Assembly: GCF_001544015.1 (NCBI RefSeq)
Contig: NZ_AP014924.1
Span: 2,666,001-2,730,000, forward strand
DNA from: Limnochorda pilosa
GTDB lineage: Bacteria; Bacillota; Limnochordia; Limnochordales; Limnochordaceae
Length of the DNA: 64,000 bases
Direction: 5' to 3'
Positions within the stretch are counted from its first letter, which is position 1; each line of letters starts with the position of its first letter. This document shows positions 50,363 to 58,762 of this stretch, in pieces. The notes under the pieces are model-generated. The model did not search any database. It had not been told where the DNA came from and worked only from the letters and a program-made list of their open reading frames with translations. A program made the position numbers and the translations under genes.

Positions 50363-50965
50363 TCACCGCACCGCCCGCCGTCCCCGCTCGATCAGGATCG
50401 GCTGCAGCTGGCGTCCCTCCAGGGAGGCCACCACCGTCTCGGTGATGAGGTCGAAGTCCGCCACACACGAGGTTGGCTTCGCCTCAGGATTGTCCTGCCC
50501 GAAGGGCACGAAGTAGATGTTCTTCGCGTTGAGGAGGATCCCTATGTTCCGGGCGTTGTTACCCAGGGCGTCGTTGGTGGAGATGGCGAGGACCACCGGC
50601 CGCAGGTTGCGCAGGGTCCCCTTCGCGGCCATGAGAACCGGCGTGTCGGTCAGCGCTCCGGCCAGTTTGGCCAGCGTGTTCCCGGTGCACGGTGCGATGA
50701 CGAAGGCGTCGAAGGTTCGTTTCTGCCCCAGGGGCTCCGCTTCCGGGATGGTCTCCACGGGAGCCCTCCCGGTCAGGGCGTGCAGTCTCTCCCGCCACGC
50801 GTCGGCGGTGCCGAACCGGGTGTCGGTGGAAGCCGCGGTGAACGAGCGCACCGCGATCACTTCGGCTCCCTCGGCCCGCAGTCGCTCGATGTGGGGAAAG
50901 ACCTCGTCGAAGCTGCAGTGGGACGCCGTGATGCCGAAACCGACGCACGTGCCCTCGAGCCTCAT
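50363..50965 (-). CDS. spoVFB: Dipicolinate synthase subunit B (SpoVFB)
   Basis: Flavoprotein-fold subunit of dipicolinate synthase: VGFGITASHCSFDEVFPHIERL at the start, DAFVIAPCTGNTLAKLA, and AAKGTLRNLRPVVLAISTNDAL. With SpoVFA it oxidises dihydrodipicolinate to DPA in the mother cell. 200 aa. ATG in overlap with the spoVFA stop (ATGA), GAGGGGGG upstream. Confidence 0.94.
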   Translation of the reverse strand: MRLEGTCVGFGITASHCSFDEVFPHIERLRAEGAEVIAVRSFTAASTDTRFGTADAWRERLHALTGRAPVETIPEAEPLGQKRTFDAFVIAPCTGNTLAKLAGALTDTPVLMAAKGTLRNLRPVVLAISTNDALGNNARNIGILLNAKNIYFVPFGQDNPEAKPTSCVADFDLITETVVASLEGRQLQPILIERGRRAVR

Positions 50966-51891
50966 CGTGCCGCCCCCCTCGTTTCCGGCTGTCCCAGCCG
51001 CTCCCGCAGGTGCTCGCGGATCAGCCGGGGAATCACCTGGCCCAGGATCAGGCCGGCGCTCTTGGGTGCCACCTTGCCGGGCAGGCCCAGGGCCAGGATG
51101 GCCTTCACGCCCAGCCGGCGGGCTGCCTCGAAGTCGGTGCCGCCTGGTTCGGAGGCGATGTCCACCACCAGGGCCTCGGGGGGGAGCTGCTCCAGCCGGT
51201 CCCGGTCCAGCACGGGGGCCGGGACCGTGTTGAAGACCACATCCGCGTCGGCCAGGGCCTCGCCCAGGCGGTCGGGCGGAAAGCACCGGCACCCCAGGGT
51301 GACGGCCCGGGCCTGGCGGTCCGGGAGCGGCTCCACCACCGCCACCCGGGCTCCCAGCGCCACCAGCTTCTGGGCCAGGGTGAGGCCGCAACGCCCTGCA
51401 CCGATCACCGCCGCCGCCGCCCCGTGGAGGGTGATGGGCAGCTCCTCCATGGCAAGCTGGACGGCCCCTTCGGCGGTGGGAACCGAGTTGAGCACGGCCA
51501 CCTCGTCCAGCCGGCCCAGCTCCACCACCTTCAGGCCCCGGCGCTCCAGCACGTCCCGCGGTTCCTCCCGCAGCTGCCCTGCCAGGAAGAGGGCCCCGGG
51601 GGTCATCTCGTGCACCAGCCGGGCGTCCAGGCGCAGCGGCGGCATCTCCGGCACCAGGAGCGTGGGAATCCGTCCTTCCCGGTCGAGGCCCCGCATGGGG
51701 GCGACGATCACGTCGGCTCCGGCCACGGCCGTGGGGCCGTCCGCCACGGTGCGCGCCTCGCTGAGCCCGGATGGGAGGGGGAGGCCCACCAGGATGAGGG
51801 AGGCGCCCAACCGGTGGAGAACCCGCACCATCTCCACCTCGCGACGGTCCCCGCCGAGGACGGTGACCCTCACACCTTCCAGCTCGGGCAT
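50962..51891 (-). CDS. spoVFA: Dipicolinate synthase subunit A (SpoVFA)
   Basis: NAD(P)-binding subunit of DPA synthase. GVRVTVLGGDRREVEMVRVL at the start, a second Rossmann motif VIGAGRCGLTLAQKL around residue 160, and the VFNTVPAPVLDRD stretch. 309 aa from ATG 51891 (GGGGAGG at about 9 nt). The upstream promoter is the best sigma-K match in the window, as expected, since spoVF is sigma-K-dependent in Bacillus. Confidence 0.94.
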   Translation of the reverse strand: MPELEGVRVTVLGGDRREVEMVRVLHRLGASLILVGLPLPSGLSEARTVADGPTAVAGADVIVAPMRGLDREGRIPTLLVPEMPPLRLDARLVHEMTPGALFLAGQLREEPRDVLERRGLKVVELGRLDEVAVLNSVPTAEGAVQLAMEELPITLHGAAAAVIGAGRCGLTLAQKLVALGARVAVVEPLPDRQARAVTLGCRCFPPDRLGEALADADVVFNTVPAPVLDRDRLEQLPPEALVVDIASEPGGTDFEAARRLGVKAILALGLPGKVAPKSAGLILGQVIPRLIREHLRERLGQPETRGAAR

Positions 51892-51944
51892 CGTCTCGTG
51901 CCTCCCCAAGAGGGCGCAACGGCTGTCTGGGCCAGGATCGCTGC

Positions 51945-51971
51945 AGTATATGTCTCCTGGGAAGGGGGGGT
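51945..51971 (-). promoter_or_regulatory. Sigma-K promoter of spoVFA
   Basis: Minus strand AC (51971-51970), 17 nt, CATATACT (51952-51945), 53 bp before the ATG. Confidence 0.72.
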
Positions 51972-52050
51972 CACCGCAAGGGGGCGCCGGAAGGGAACCG
52001 CCGCGAGCCGGCGGCAGGCCGGCGAAGGCGTTCGGCCGGATCCGGGAAGG

Positions 52051-52860
52051 TTATGCGAACAGGATGGGCTCGAGGCCGCGCACGGGGCCGTCCAGCTCCC
52101 GCACGCGCCGGATGGCCAGGAGAAGACCGGGCATGAAGGCCTCCCGGCCGGTGGCGTCGTGGCGGATCCGGAGGGTCTGGCCCTCCGTGCCGAAGATCAC
52201 CTCCTGGTGGGCCACCAGGCCCGGCAACCGCACGCTGTGGATGGGAACGCCCTCCACCCAAGCGCCGCGCGCCGGAGCGGCGGGGACCTCGGCGCCCCCG
52301 GCCGCGGCCGCCTCGGCGCGCGCGGCGTCCCTTCCGGCCTGGATGCGCCGGGCCGTCTCGAGCGCGGTCCCCGAGGGCGCGTCGAGCTTCCCCGCATGGT
52401 GGAGCTCGATGATCTCCACGTCGGGGAGGTAGCGGGCCGCCTCGGCGGCGAACCGCATCATGAGCACCGCCCCCAGCGCGAAGTTGGGGGCGACGACCAG
52501 GCCCAGCCGCCGCTCGCGGGCCATGGCTTCCAGCCGGGCCAGGACGTCCTCGGGAATCGCCGTGGTCCCCACCACCGCCGGGATCCCCCGGGTCAGGGCC
52601 GCCTCCACGTGCTCGGGTGCGGCTTCCGCCGTGGAGAGCTCCACCAGCACATCCGGGCGGGTGCGCTCCAGCTCGGGCGCCAGGCGCGCGGCCACCCGGA
52701 CGCCGATGGGGCCCACCCCGGCCGCGAGGCCCGCGTCTTCCCCCACCTGGTGCCGCGCGACCCCCGCCGCCACCTCCAGGTCGCCCGCGGCCCGGGCGGC
52801 TCGGACGAGAGCCTGTCCCATGCGACCTGTCACCCCGGCCACCGCCAGGCGGATCGGCAT
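52051..52860 (-). CDS. dapB: 4-hydroxy-tetrahydrodipicolinate reductase
   Basis: Reduces dihydrodipicolinate. GVTGRMGQALVRAA at the N-terminus; catalytic His-His-x3-K in ELHHAGKLDAPSGTALET; FGTEGQTLRIRHDATGREAF at the end. 269 aa from ATG 52860 with GGAGG at 8 nt. Sits just upstream of spoVFA and gives the alternative fate (lysine) for the DPA precursor; in Bacillus it is elsewhere. Confidence 0.95.
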   Translation of the reverse strand: MPIRLAVAGVTGRMGQALVRAARAAGDLEVAAGVARHQVGEDAGLAAGVGPIGVRVAARLAPELERTRPDVLVELSTAEAAPEHVEAALTRGIPAVVGTTAIPEDVLARLEAMARERRLGLVVAPNFALGAVLMMRFAAEAARYLPDVEIIELHHAGKLDAPSGTALETARRIQAGRDAARAEAAAAGGAEVPAAPARGAWVEGVPIHSVRLPGLVAHQEVIFGTEGQTLRIRHDATGREAFMPGLLLAIRRVRELDGPVRGLEPILFA

Positions 52861-52923
52861 ACCCCTCACCTCCGCGCCGGCCCGCCTACCGGGCCCGTCC
52901 ACCCTGCCTGCCCAAACGGAAAG

Positions 52924-52950
52924 GCGGCTGGCCCCAACACCGCCAGCCGC
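52924..52950 (-). terminator. Terminator-like hairpin after the YflT-like gene
   Basis: GCGGCTGGC / GCCAGCCGC, 9 bp with a 9-nt loop, followed on the minus strand by CTTTCCGTTTG. The gap 52861-53040 holds no gene. Confidence 0.6.
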
Positions 52951-53040
52951 TCGACCCCGCGAGGCTCCCCCGCGCAGGCGTCCGGCCTGGTAGCCTTACT
53001 TCGACGGCCACCCGGCCCATCCTGCCCGAGGGATCCGGTC

Positions 53041-53526
53041 CTAACGCGAGTGGCTCTCCACCTCGCGCGCGCCGTTGTCCCGCAGGATGCTCTCCGCCGT
53101 CTCCTCCTCGCCGTCGTCCACCTCAACAGCGCAAAGGATCCGCCCCTGCCGCACCTCGTCCTCATAAACGTTGCCCCGCTCTTCCGGTATGCCCATGTCC
53201 AGCAGCCCGCCCGCGATGCCGCCCGTGGCCGCGCCCGAGAGGGTCGCCGCGAGCGGGCCGGCCGCCACCAGCGGCCCCAGGCCGGGGATGGCCAGCGCGC
53301 CCACGCCGGCCAGCAGGCCGGCCACGCCGCCCAGGGCGCCACCCCAGGTGAGCCCCTCGGACATGTCGAGGCCGCCCCCCTGGTTCCCACCCCCCTGGTC
53401 GCCACCCTTCTCTCCCTTGGCGACCACCGAGATCTCCCGTTCGGTGTACCCTTCGTCCTTCAACTGGTGAACCGCCTGCTCGGCCTGCTCTTTCCGGTCG
53501 AAGACGCCTACGACGGTCTTGGCCAC
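53041..53526 (-). CDS. YflT-like stress protein with glycine-zipper domain
   Basis: 161 aa. N-terminal TVVGVFDRKEQAEQAVHQLKDEGYTEREISVVAKG is the YflT/general-stress (DUF1269-like) domain; then a Gly/Asp linker and a Gly/Ala-rich hydrophobic zipper (WGGALGGVAGLLAGVGALAIPGLGPLVAAG), probably membrane-associated, ending with an acidic loop. Stress-response role is inferred from family; sigma-B-type control not tested. GTG 53526. Confidence 0.82.
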   Translation of the reverse strand: MAKTVVGVFDRKEQAEQAVHQLKDEGYTEREISVVAKGEKGGDQGGGNQGGGLDMSEGLTWGGALGGVAGLLAGVGALAIPGLGPLVAAGPLAATLSGAATGGIAGGLLDMGIPEERGNVYEDEVRQGRILCAVEVDDGEEETAESILRDNGAREVESHSR

Positions 53527-53594
53527 CGTCTCTCCCCCTTCGTCGGTGCTTCGACCGTAGTCTCTCCCGGAGGGGGAGGCGTATTCAGCCGGGT

Positions 53595-53861
53595 TCAGCG
53601 GAGCAGCCACCGGCTCGGCGCGGAGGGTTCCTCGGCCGTGGCCAGGTCCACCACCATCAGGTCCACGCCGATCTTGCGGATGCCCCGCCAGGGAATCCGG
53701 AGCTCCTTGCGGCTCATGAAGCCCTGCTTGTAGGGGACCAGGATCGCCTCCACCCGCCCGGTCTCGGTGTCGATGACCACGTCCGACTCGTTGACCACCC
53801 CCAGGCGGATCCCCTGGTCGATGTCGATGATCTCCTTACCCGAAAGCTCGCTGTAGCGCAC
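53595..53861 (-). CDS. ymxH: YlmC/YmxH-family sporulation PRC-barrel protein
   Basis: 88 aa with a PRC-barrel fold: VRYSELSGKEIIDIDQGIRLGVVNESDVVID, VEAILVPYK and ELRIPWRGIRKIGVDLMVVD. Matches YmxH, which in Bacillus lies between mlpA and spoVFA; here dapB and the YflT-like gene lie between ymxH and spoVFA. GTG 53861 chosen because the family starts at this residue; GTG 53870 also open. Confidence 0.9.
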   Translation of the reverse strand: MRYSELSGKEIIDIDQGIRLGVVNESDVVIDTETGRVEAILVPYKQGFMSRKELRIPWRGIRKIGVDLMVVDLATAEEPSAPSRWLLR

Positions 53862-53906
53862 GGCGCTCACCCCCGGCCCGATGAAGCCTATGTCCTGCCA
53901 GGCCCT

Positions 53907-55388
53907 TCAGAACCGCCGCCCCAGGGCGACCTCCATCCGCTCGGGCCATCCCCAGACGGCGTCGTAGCGACCACGGTCCCACCGTCCGACCCGCACCCTC
54001 AGGAAGGAGCCGGCGGCCAGCGACGGCTCGGCCTCCAGGAAGAGGTGCCGGTCCGGCGCCCTCTCGGACCGGGCCTTCCACACCAGCCGCCACGAGGCCC
54101 CCGCCGCCACCCGCCGGAGCTCCAACCGGTAGGTCCCACCGTCCGACGCGTCGGCGCCGGCGCGGAGCTCCGCCCCGCCGGGCAGGCGAACCAAGACCGT
54201 CAACCGGGCCGGCCTGGCCCCGCCGCTCGCTTCCACCTCCCAGGCTCCCGCGCGCCTGATGGCCAAGCGGCCGCGCACCCAGGCCTCCTCCTCGCCCGCG
54301 GTCCTGCGGCTCAGGGCGTCGATCCCGGCCGTCCACGTGAGGCCCGCCAGGCCCGTGCGGCCCTCCACCTGGGCGCGGGCCTCCGCCCCGCCCTGGGCCG
54401 GCCGGGCGTGGCAGAGCTCCACGTCCAGCCGGCGCCGGCCTGGGAAGGTCAGGTGGGCCTCCGCCCAGCCCCCCGCGGCCCCGGCGGGAAAGGCCTCTTC
54501 CCGCGCGGCCAGGGAGCGGAAGCCCGGATCGGTCTGGAAGAGCCCCGCCTCCAGCCGGAGGGGAGCCGAAGGGCGCCAGGGCAGGGTGCGGAGGCGCAGG
54601 AGCCCTGCCCACGCCTCCTGGGGCTGGCCGGGCTCCGCCGTGGAGGCCCCTGCAGGCTGGGCGAGGGCCACCTCGGCCCCCACCTCCGCCTCCCCGGCAG
54701 GGAGGTAACCCTCCAGGGCGACGAGCTGCTGGAGCAGCGCGCCGCCACCGCCCGCGGCCTCCCTGTCGCCGTCGGGCCAGGGGAGCATGCCCTGCTGCAG
54801 GCGGAAGAAGGTGAGCGCCCCGTGAGCGGCGCCCCACCACCGCCGGACCCGCAGGGAGGCCATGTCCCCGTCGGGGCCGGGGTTGTCGATGCGCCGGACC
54901 ACCTGCGTGCTCAGGTCCCACCGGGTTCCCGCCGCCTCCACGGTGAGGCCGGGTTGGCCCTCGCCGCGCCGGGAGCCCGAGATGAGGGCCATGGGGTCGG
55001 CCGAGGAGAGGTGAGGCCGGTCCACCAGGAGCTGCAGCCTCAACGGCGGGCCGTCCAGAACCATCCGCCCCTCCTGCACCGCCGGCACGGGACGCCCCTC
55101 CCCCTCGCTTCCGGCCAGCTGGAGCACCGCGTCCGCATCCAACCGCCAGCCGTCCGAACCCGCCGGCCCGGCCGCGGCCAGCTCCAGGAGGCGGGTGGCC
55201 GTCCCTCCCACCTCCCACGCTTCCACCCACGCGACCGACCCCTCCCACGGGCCGGACGCCCGGAGAGGGTGGAGCCAGACACCCATGAGGGCCAGCCAAC
55301 CGAGCATCCCGGCGGCGAGTCGAAGCAGGTGCGCTCGGCCGCGGCTTTGGATCTTCCGTGGGCTCTCGCGGCGTGGGCTCTCGGGCAT
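53907..55388 (-). CDS. Exported, beta-rich protein, possible outer-membrane beta-barrel
   Basis: 493 aa with a basic N-terminus and hydrophobic segment (LLRLAAGMLGWLALMGVWL). The rest is a long series of short alternating strands with many Trp, Arg and Gly (for example AGVEVALAQPAG-like runs and RRWWGAAHGALTFFRLQQ), without Cys. It ends with a Phe after several barrel-like strands (VGRWDRGRYDAVWGW ... EVALGRRF), a common C-terminal sign of outer-membrane proteins. I recognise no family; barrel status is inference. ATG 55388 follows GGGGG. Sits between ymxH and dut. Confidence 0.6.
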   Translation of the reverse strand: MPESPRRESPRKIQSRGRAHLLRLAAGMLGWLALMGVWLHPLRASGPWEGSVAWVEAWEVGGTATRLLELAAAGPAGSDGWRLDADAVLQLAGSEGEGRPVPAVQEGRMVLDGPPLRLQLLVDRPHLSSADPMALISGSRRGEGQPGLTVEAAGTRWDLSTQVVRRIDNPGPDGDMASLRVRRWWGAAHGALTFFRLQQGMLPWPDGDREAAGGGGALLQQLVALEGYLPAGEAEVGAEVALAQPAGASTAEPGQPQEAWAGLLRLRTLPWRPSAPLRLEAGLFQTDPGFRSLAAREEAFPAGAAGGWAEAHLTFPGRRRLDVELCHARPAQGGAEARAQVEGRTGLAGLTWTAGIDALSRRTAGEEEAWVRGRLAIRRAGAWEVEASGGARPARLTVLVRLPGGAELRAGADASDGGTYRLELRRVAAGASWRLVWKARSERAPDRHLFLEAEPSLAAGSFLRVRVGRWDRGRYDAVWGWPERMEVALGRRF

Positions 55389-55511
55389 ACGGAATCGCCC
55401 CCGTGGATCCGGGCCTGAGCCCGGCGGGAGGCGGTTGGGCGGGGGCAGGTAGCCTCGAAGGTCATGGCAAGGGTGCCTGCCCTTCAACCATAAAGTGGAA
55501 ACCGCCCGGTG

Positions 55512-55874
55512 TCAACGGGCCGGAGCGTGGTATCCCGGCCGGTCGGACTCGCCCCGCTGGCGGCGGAAGTTCTCCTCGTTCTTGGCGCGGTAGGCCTCGA
55601 AGAGCTCGTCGGGGGTGATACCCAGCTTCAGGCAGGTGGAGAGGAAGAAGTGGAGGAGGTCCACCATCTCCTCGGTGAGCCTCCCGTGATCCAAGGGGCG
55701 GGGGTCCTTCCACCACTTGAAGCTGACCTCGTCCAGGATCTCGGCCAGCTCGCTCACCATGGCCAGGACCTCCTTCTGAACCCATGTGGCGGGGTCGAAG
55801 GAGAGGTTGCGCCGCCGGGCCACCTCCTCGTCGAAGGCGGCCTGCAGGCGGAAGAGCTCGTCCAGGCGGTCCAA
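55512..55874 (-). CDS. Dimeric dUTPase-family protein (dUTPase_2)
   Basis: 120 aa all-alpha pyrophosphatase of the MazG-like dUTPase_2 family: AMVSELAEILDEVSFKWWKDP and EEMVDLLHFFLSTCLKLG contain the Glu/Asp metal ligands; YRAKNEENFRRQ closes the fold. Removes dUTP or related. TTG 55874 with GAGGAGG at 6 nt. It sits between the barrel-like protein and mlpA. Confidence 0.92.
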   Translation of the reverse strand: MDRLDELFRLQAAFDEEVARRRNLSFDPATWVQKEVLAMVSELAEILDEVSFKWWKDPRPLDHGRLTEEMVDLLHFFLSTCLKLGITPDELFEAYRAKNEENFRRQRGESDRPGYHAPAR

Positions 55875-55935
55875 GCGATCCCTCCTCGGGGCGTAGGCCC
55901 GCCGGACTGGTTCCAGCGAGCGGCCGGGCGGCTAC

Positions 55936-57234
55936 CTACCGGCGCCGGGGCCTCCGGATCCGGGTCCGGGCGGGACCTCTTCCCTCCAGGCGGACGGCCC
56001 ACCCGCGCGGGGGGGCGCCCGCCACGGCCATGCCGACCCGCTCCGGCTGGAAGAGCTGTCGGGCCAGGCGGCGCACCTGCCGGAGGTTCACCCGGTTCAG
56101 CTCCTCCAGGTACTCTTCCTGCTCCACCACCCGGCCCAGGAGGAGCTCCCCCTGGCCCAGCTGGAACATGCGGTTCACGCTGCCCTCGGAGCCCAGCAGG
56201 TACGCGCCCCGAAGCTGCTCCCGGGCCCGCTCGACCTCGGCCCGGTCGACCTCGCCGTGGGAGAGGCGGTCCAGCTCGGCCCGCAGCATCTCGCTCACGG
56301 GTTCCAGGTTGGAGGGGCGGCACCCCGCGTAGAGGACGAAGACGCCGGTCTCCGCGAAGCCCGCGTGGTAGGCGTAGGTGGAGTAGACCAGACCCCGCTT
56401 CTCCCGCAGCTCCTGGAAGAGGTGGGAGCTTGTGCCGCCGCCCACCAGCGTCTCGAGGACAGCCAGGGCGTACTGGTCGTCGTGCTCCCGCGGCAGGCCC
56501 GGAACACCCAGGCAGAGGTGGACCTGTTCCGCCTCGCGCCGGCGGATCACCGTGCCCGGCTCAGGGTTCGCCCGGACAGAGGTGGGCAGGTCGTGCCGCT
56601 TGGCGGGCAGCGACGCAAAACGGTGCTCGACCTGCCGGCAGAGCCACTCGTGCTCCACCTGGCCGGCGGCCGCCACCACCAGGTTGTCAGCGGTGTAGCG
56701 CTCGGCCATGTAGCGCTCCACCTGGGGTCGTCCCAGGCGGCGCAGGGTGGAGGCCCGGCCAAGCACCCCCCGGCTGAGCCCGTTCAGCCCCAGGGTCGCC
56801 TCCAGGATCAGGTCCTGGACCAGCTCCTCCGAGTCGTCCTCGTACATGCTGATCTCGTCCAGCACCACCTGCTTCTCCATCTCGAGGTGCTCCGGATCCA
56901 GGAGGGGGGCCGTGAGCATCTGGCCCAGGAGATCCAGGGCCACCTCCAGGCGGTCGCTCGGTACCGTGGCGTGGTAGCAGGTCTCCTCCCGGGTGGTGAA
57001 CGCGTTGATCTCGCCGCCCGTGGCCTCGATGCGCTCGGAGATCTCCTGCGCGCTGAAGCGCTCGGTCCCCTTGAAGAGGAGGTGCTCCACCAGGTGCGAG
57101 ATGCCCGCCTCGGTGGGGCGCTCGTGGCGCGAGCCGGTCCCCACCCAGGCCCCGACCGCGGCCGAGCGGACGCCTGGCAGGCGCTCGCTCACCACGCGGA
57201 CGCCGGAAGGAAGGATGCTTCGTTGAACGCTCAT
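55936..57234 (-). CDS. mlpA: M16 zinc peptidase (MlpA/YmxG)
   Basis: Pitrilysin-type metallopeptidase: inverted zinc motif HLVEH at 47-51, downstream Glu in VVLDEISMYED, and the C-terminal half with SSHLFQELREKRGLVYSTYAYH. 432 aa, matching Bacillus MlpA (YmxG), which precedes ymxH. ATG 57234 with AAAGGGG upstream. A sigma-A promoter TTGAAG-17-TATAAT lies 32 bp upstream. Confidence 0.94.
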   Translation of the reverse strand: MSVQRSILPSGVRVVSERLPGVRSAAVGAWVGTGSRHERPTEAGISHLVEHLLFKGTERFSAQEISERIEATGGEINAFTTREETCYHATVPSDRLEVALDLLGQMLTAPLLDPEHLEMEKQVVLDEISMYEDDSEELVQDLILEATLGLNGLSRGVLGRASTLRRLGRPQVERYMAERYTADNLVVAAAGQVEHEWLCRQVEHRFASLPAKRHDLPTSVRANPEPGTVIRRREAEQVHLCLGVPGLPREHDDQYALAVLETLVGGGTSSHLFQELREKRGLVYSTYAYHAGFAETGVFVLYAGCRPSNLEPVSEMLRAELDRLSHGEVDRAEVERAREQLRGAYLLGSEGSVNRMFQLGQGELLLGRVVEQEEYLEELNRVNLRQVRRLARQLFQPERVGMAVAGAPPRGWAVRLEGRGPARTRIRRPRRR

Positions 57235-57265
57235 GGAAGGCCCCTTTCGCCGGGGATCGCCTTCC

Positions 57266-57294
57266 ATTATACGGGCTCGCGGGGGCGCCTTCAA
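57266..57294 (-). promoter_or_regulatory. Sigma-A promoter of mlpA
   Basis: Minus strand TTGAAG (57294-57289), 17 nt, TATAAT (57271-57266), 32 bp before the ATG. Best sigma-A match in the window. Confidence 0.75.
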
Positions 57295-57436
57295 CCGGTC
57301 GCGTTCCCTGGTGCATCCCCCCATCTCCGCCGCACCTTTCCAAGAGGCAGTCTGAGCCCCGCGCCGAAGTGTTGGTCAGACGCAGCCGCGGCGGCCCGAC
57401 CGCCCGTCCCGCCAACCACCGGACCAGGAGGCTCCC

Positions 57437-58738
57437 ATGTCGACCAACACCCTCTCTCTGGCCATCATCGGACTCCTCGCCCTGGGCGGGCTCCTGGGAG
57501 GCGGAAGAGCAGCGCCGCCAGCCGTGCCGCCCTCGTCCCCGCCCGTGGAGGCTCCTGCTGGCGAAGGAAACGTGGTGGAGGTGCGCTCCGACCAGGCATG
57601 GGTCCGCGAGGCCCCCGGAAGCACGGAGAAGCTCGCCGTGCTCAGCCGGGGCAGCCGGGTGACCCAGGTAGGGCAGGCGGGGCGCTGGGTCCAGGTCCAG
57701 CTCCCCGACGGCCGGGAAGGCTGGCTCTCGGGGATGATGGTGGGCGTTCCCTCCCTGAACGAGCGCGAGGGTCGCCGGGAGGTGTGGGGCTACTACGTCG
57801 AGGGGCCCTCCCTCTCCTCCTGGTCCTCCTTCGAGGTCAACGCGGACCGCCTCTCCGCCGTGGTTCCGTGGAGCTTCACCGTCGACGGGCAGGGGCGGCT
57901 GGCCGTGGCCGACGGCCTCAGCGAGGCCGAGCTGGCCCGCGTCCTCCAGCGGGCAGGCGCCACCGGCCTGGGGACCCACCTTCTGGTCCAGAACTACCGG
58001 AACGGGCGCTTCGACGACCAGATCGTCCACGACCTGCTGCGCGACCCGCAGGCCAGGGAGCGGGCGGCCGAGGCGATGGTGGCCCAGGCCAAGGCGTGGG
58101 GGGCGCAAGGGATCCACCTGGACCTGGAGAACGTGCCGCCGCTGGACCGTCCCTTCTTGACCGCCTTCGTGGCCGAGCTCTCCCAGAGCCTCCGCGGCCA
58201 GGGGTTGGAGCTCTCCATGGCCCTCCCCGCCAAGACCGAAGACCGCCCCAGCCACGCGTGGTCGGGCGCCTTCGACTACCCCGCCCTCGCCCCGAACCTG
58301 GACCGGGCCGTGCTGATGACCTACGATCAGCACCACCGCACGGGCTCGCCCGGGCCCATCGCCTCGGCCCCCTGGGTGGAGGAGGTGGTCCAGTACGCGC
58401 TCTCGGCCGGGTTCGCTCCCGACAAGGTCCTCCTGGGGCTGGCCGGGTACGGCTACGACTGGCCCCGCGCGGGCACGGCCCGAGTGCTCACCCACGCTCA
58501 GGTGCTCGCCCTCCTGGACGAGGAACGCCGCCGCTCCCCCGGCGTCTCCCTCCACTGGGATTCGAGTGCCAAGACGCCCTACTTCGCCTACGGCTCGGGC
58601 AACCAGGTCTGGTTCGAGGACCAGCAGAGCCTGGGCTACAAGCTGCGGATCGCGGACCGCTACGGTCTAGGCGGCGTGGCCCTCTGGCGCCTGGGGCAGG
58701 AGGATGCGGGAAGCTGGAGCCTCCTGACCGGGGGATGA
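57437..58738 (+). CDS. Exported GH18-family glycosidase with SH3-like domain
   Basis: Signal peptide, SH3-like domain (about 45-95: VVEVRSDQAWVREAPGSTEKLAVLSRGSRVTQV), then a GH18 barrel (about 105-430). Catalytic signature is GIHLDLENV with Glu as acid; the canonical DxxDxDxE is only partly kept. YYVEGPSLSSW, VLMTYDQHHRTG and LGLAGYGYDW match SleL/YdhD-like spore or wall N-acetylglucosaminidases. 433 aa. ATG 57437 with GGAGG. Plus-strand gene inside a minus-strand block. Confidence 0.84.
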   Translation: MSTNTLSLAIIGLLALGGLLGGGRAAPPAVPPSSPPVEAPAGEGNVVEVRSDQAWVREAPGSTEKLAVLSRGSRVTQVGQAGRWVQVQLPDGREGWLSGMMVGVPSLNEREGRREVWGYYVEGPSLSSWSSFEVNADRLSAVVPWSFTVDGQGRLAVADGLSEAELARVLQRAGATGLGTHLLVQNYRNGRFDDQIVHDLLRDPQARERAAEAMVAQAKAWGAQGIHLDLENVPPLDRPFLTAFVAELSQSLRGQGLELSMALPAKTEDRPSHAWSGAFDYPALAPNLDRAVLMTYDQHHRTGSPGPIASAPWVEEVVQYALSAGFAPDKVLLGLAGYGYDWPRAGTARVLTHAQVLALLDEERRRSPGVSLHWDSSAKTPYFAYGSGNQVWFEDQQSLGYKLRIADRYGLGGVALWRLGQEDAGSWSLLTGG

Positions 58739-58762
58739 GGCCGGGGGATCCGGGCCGGCCGC

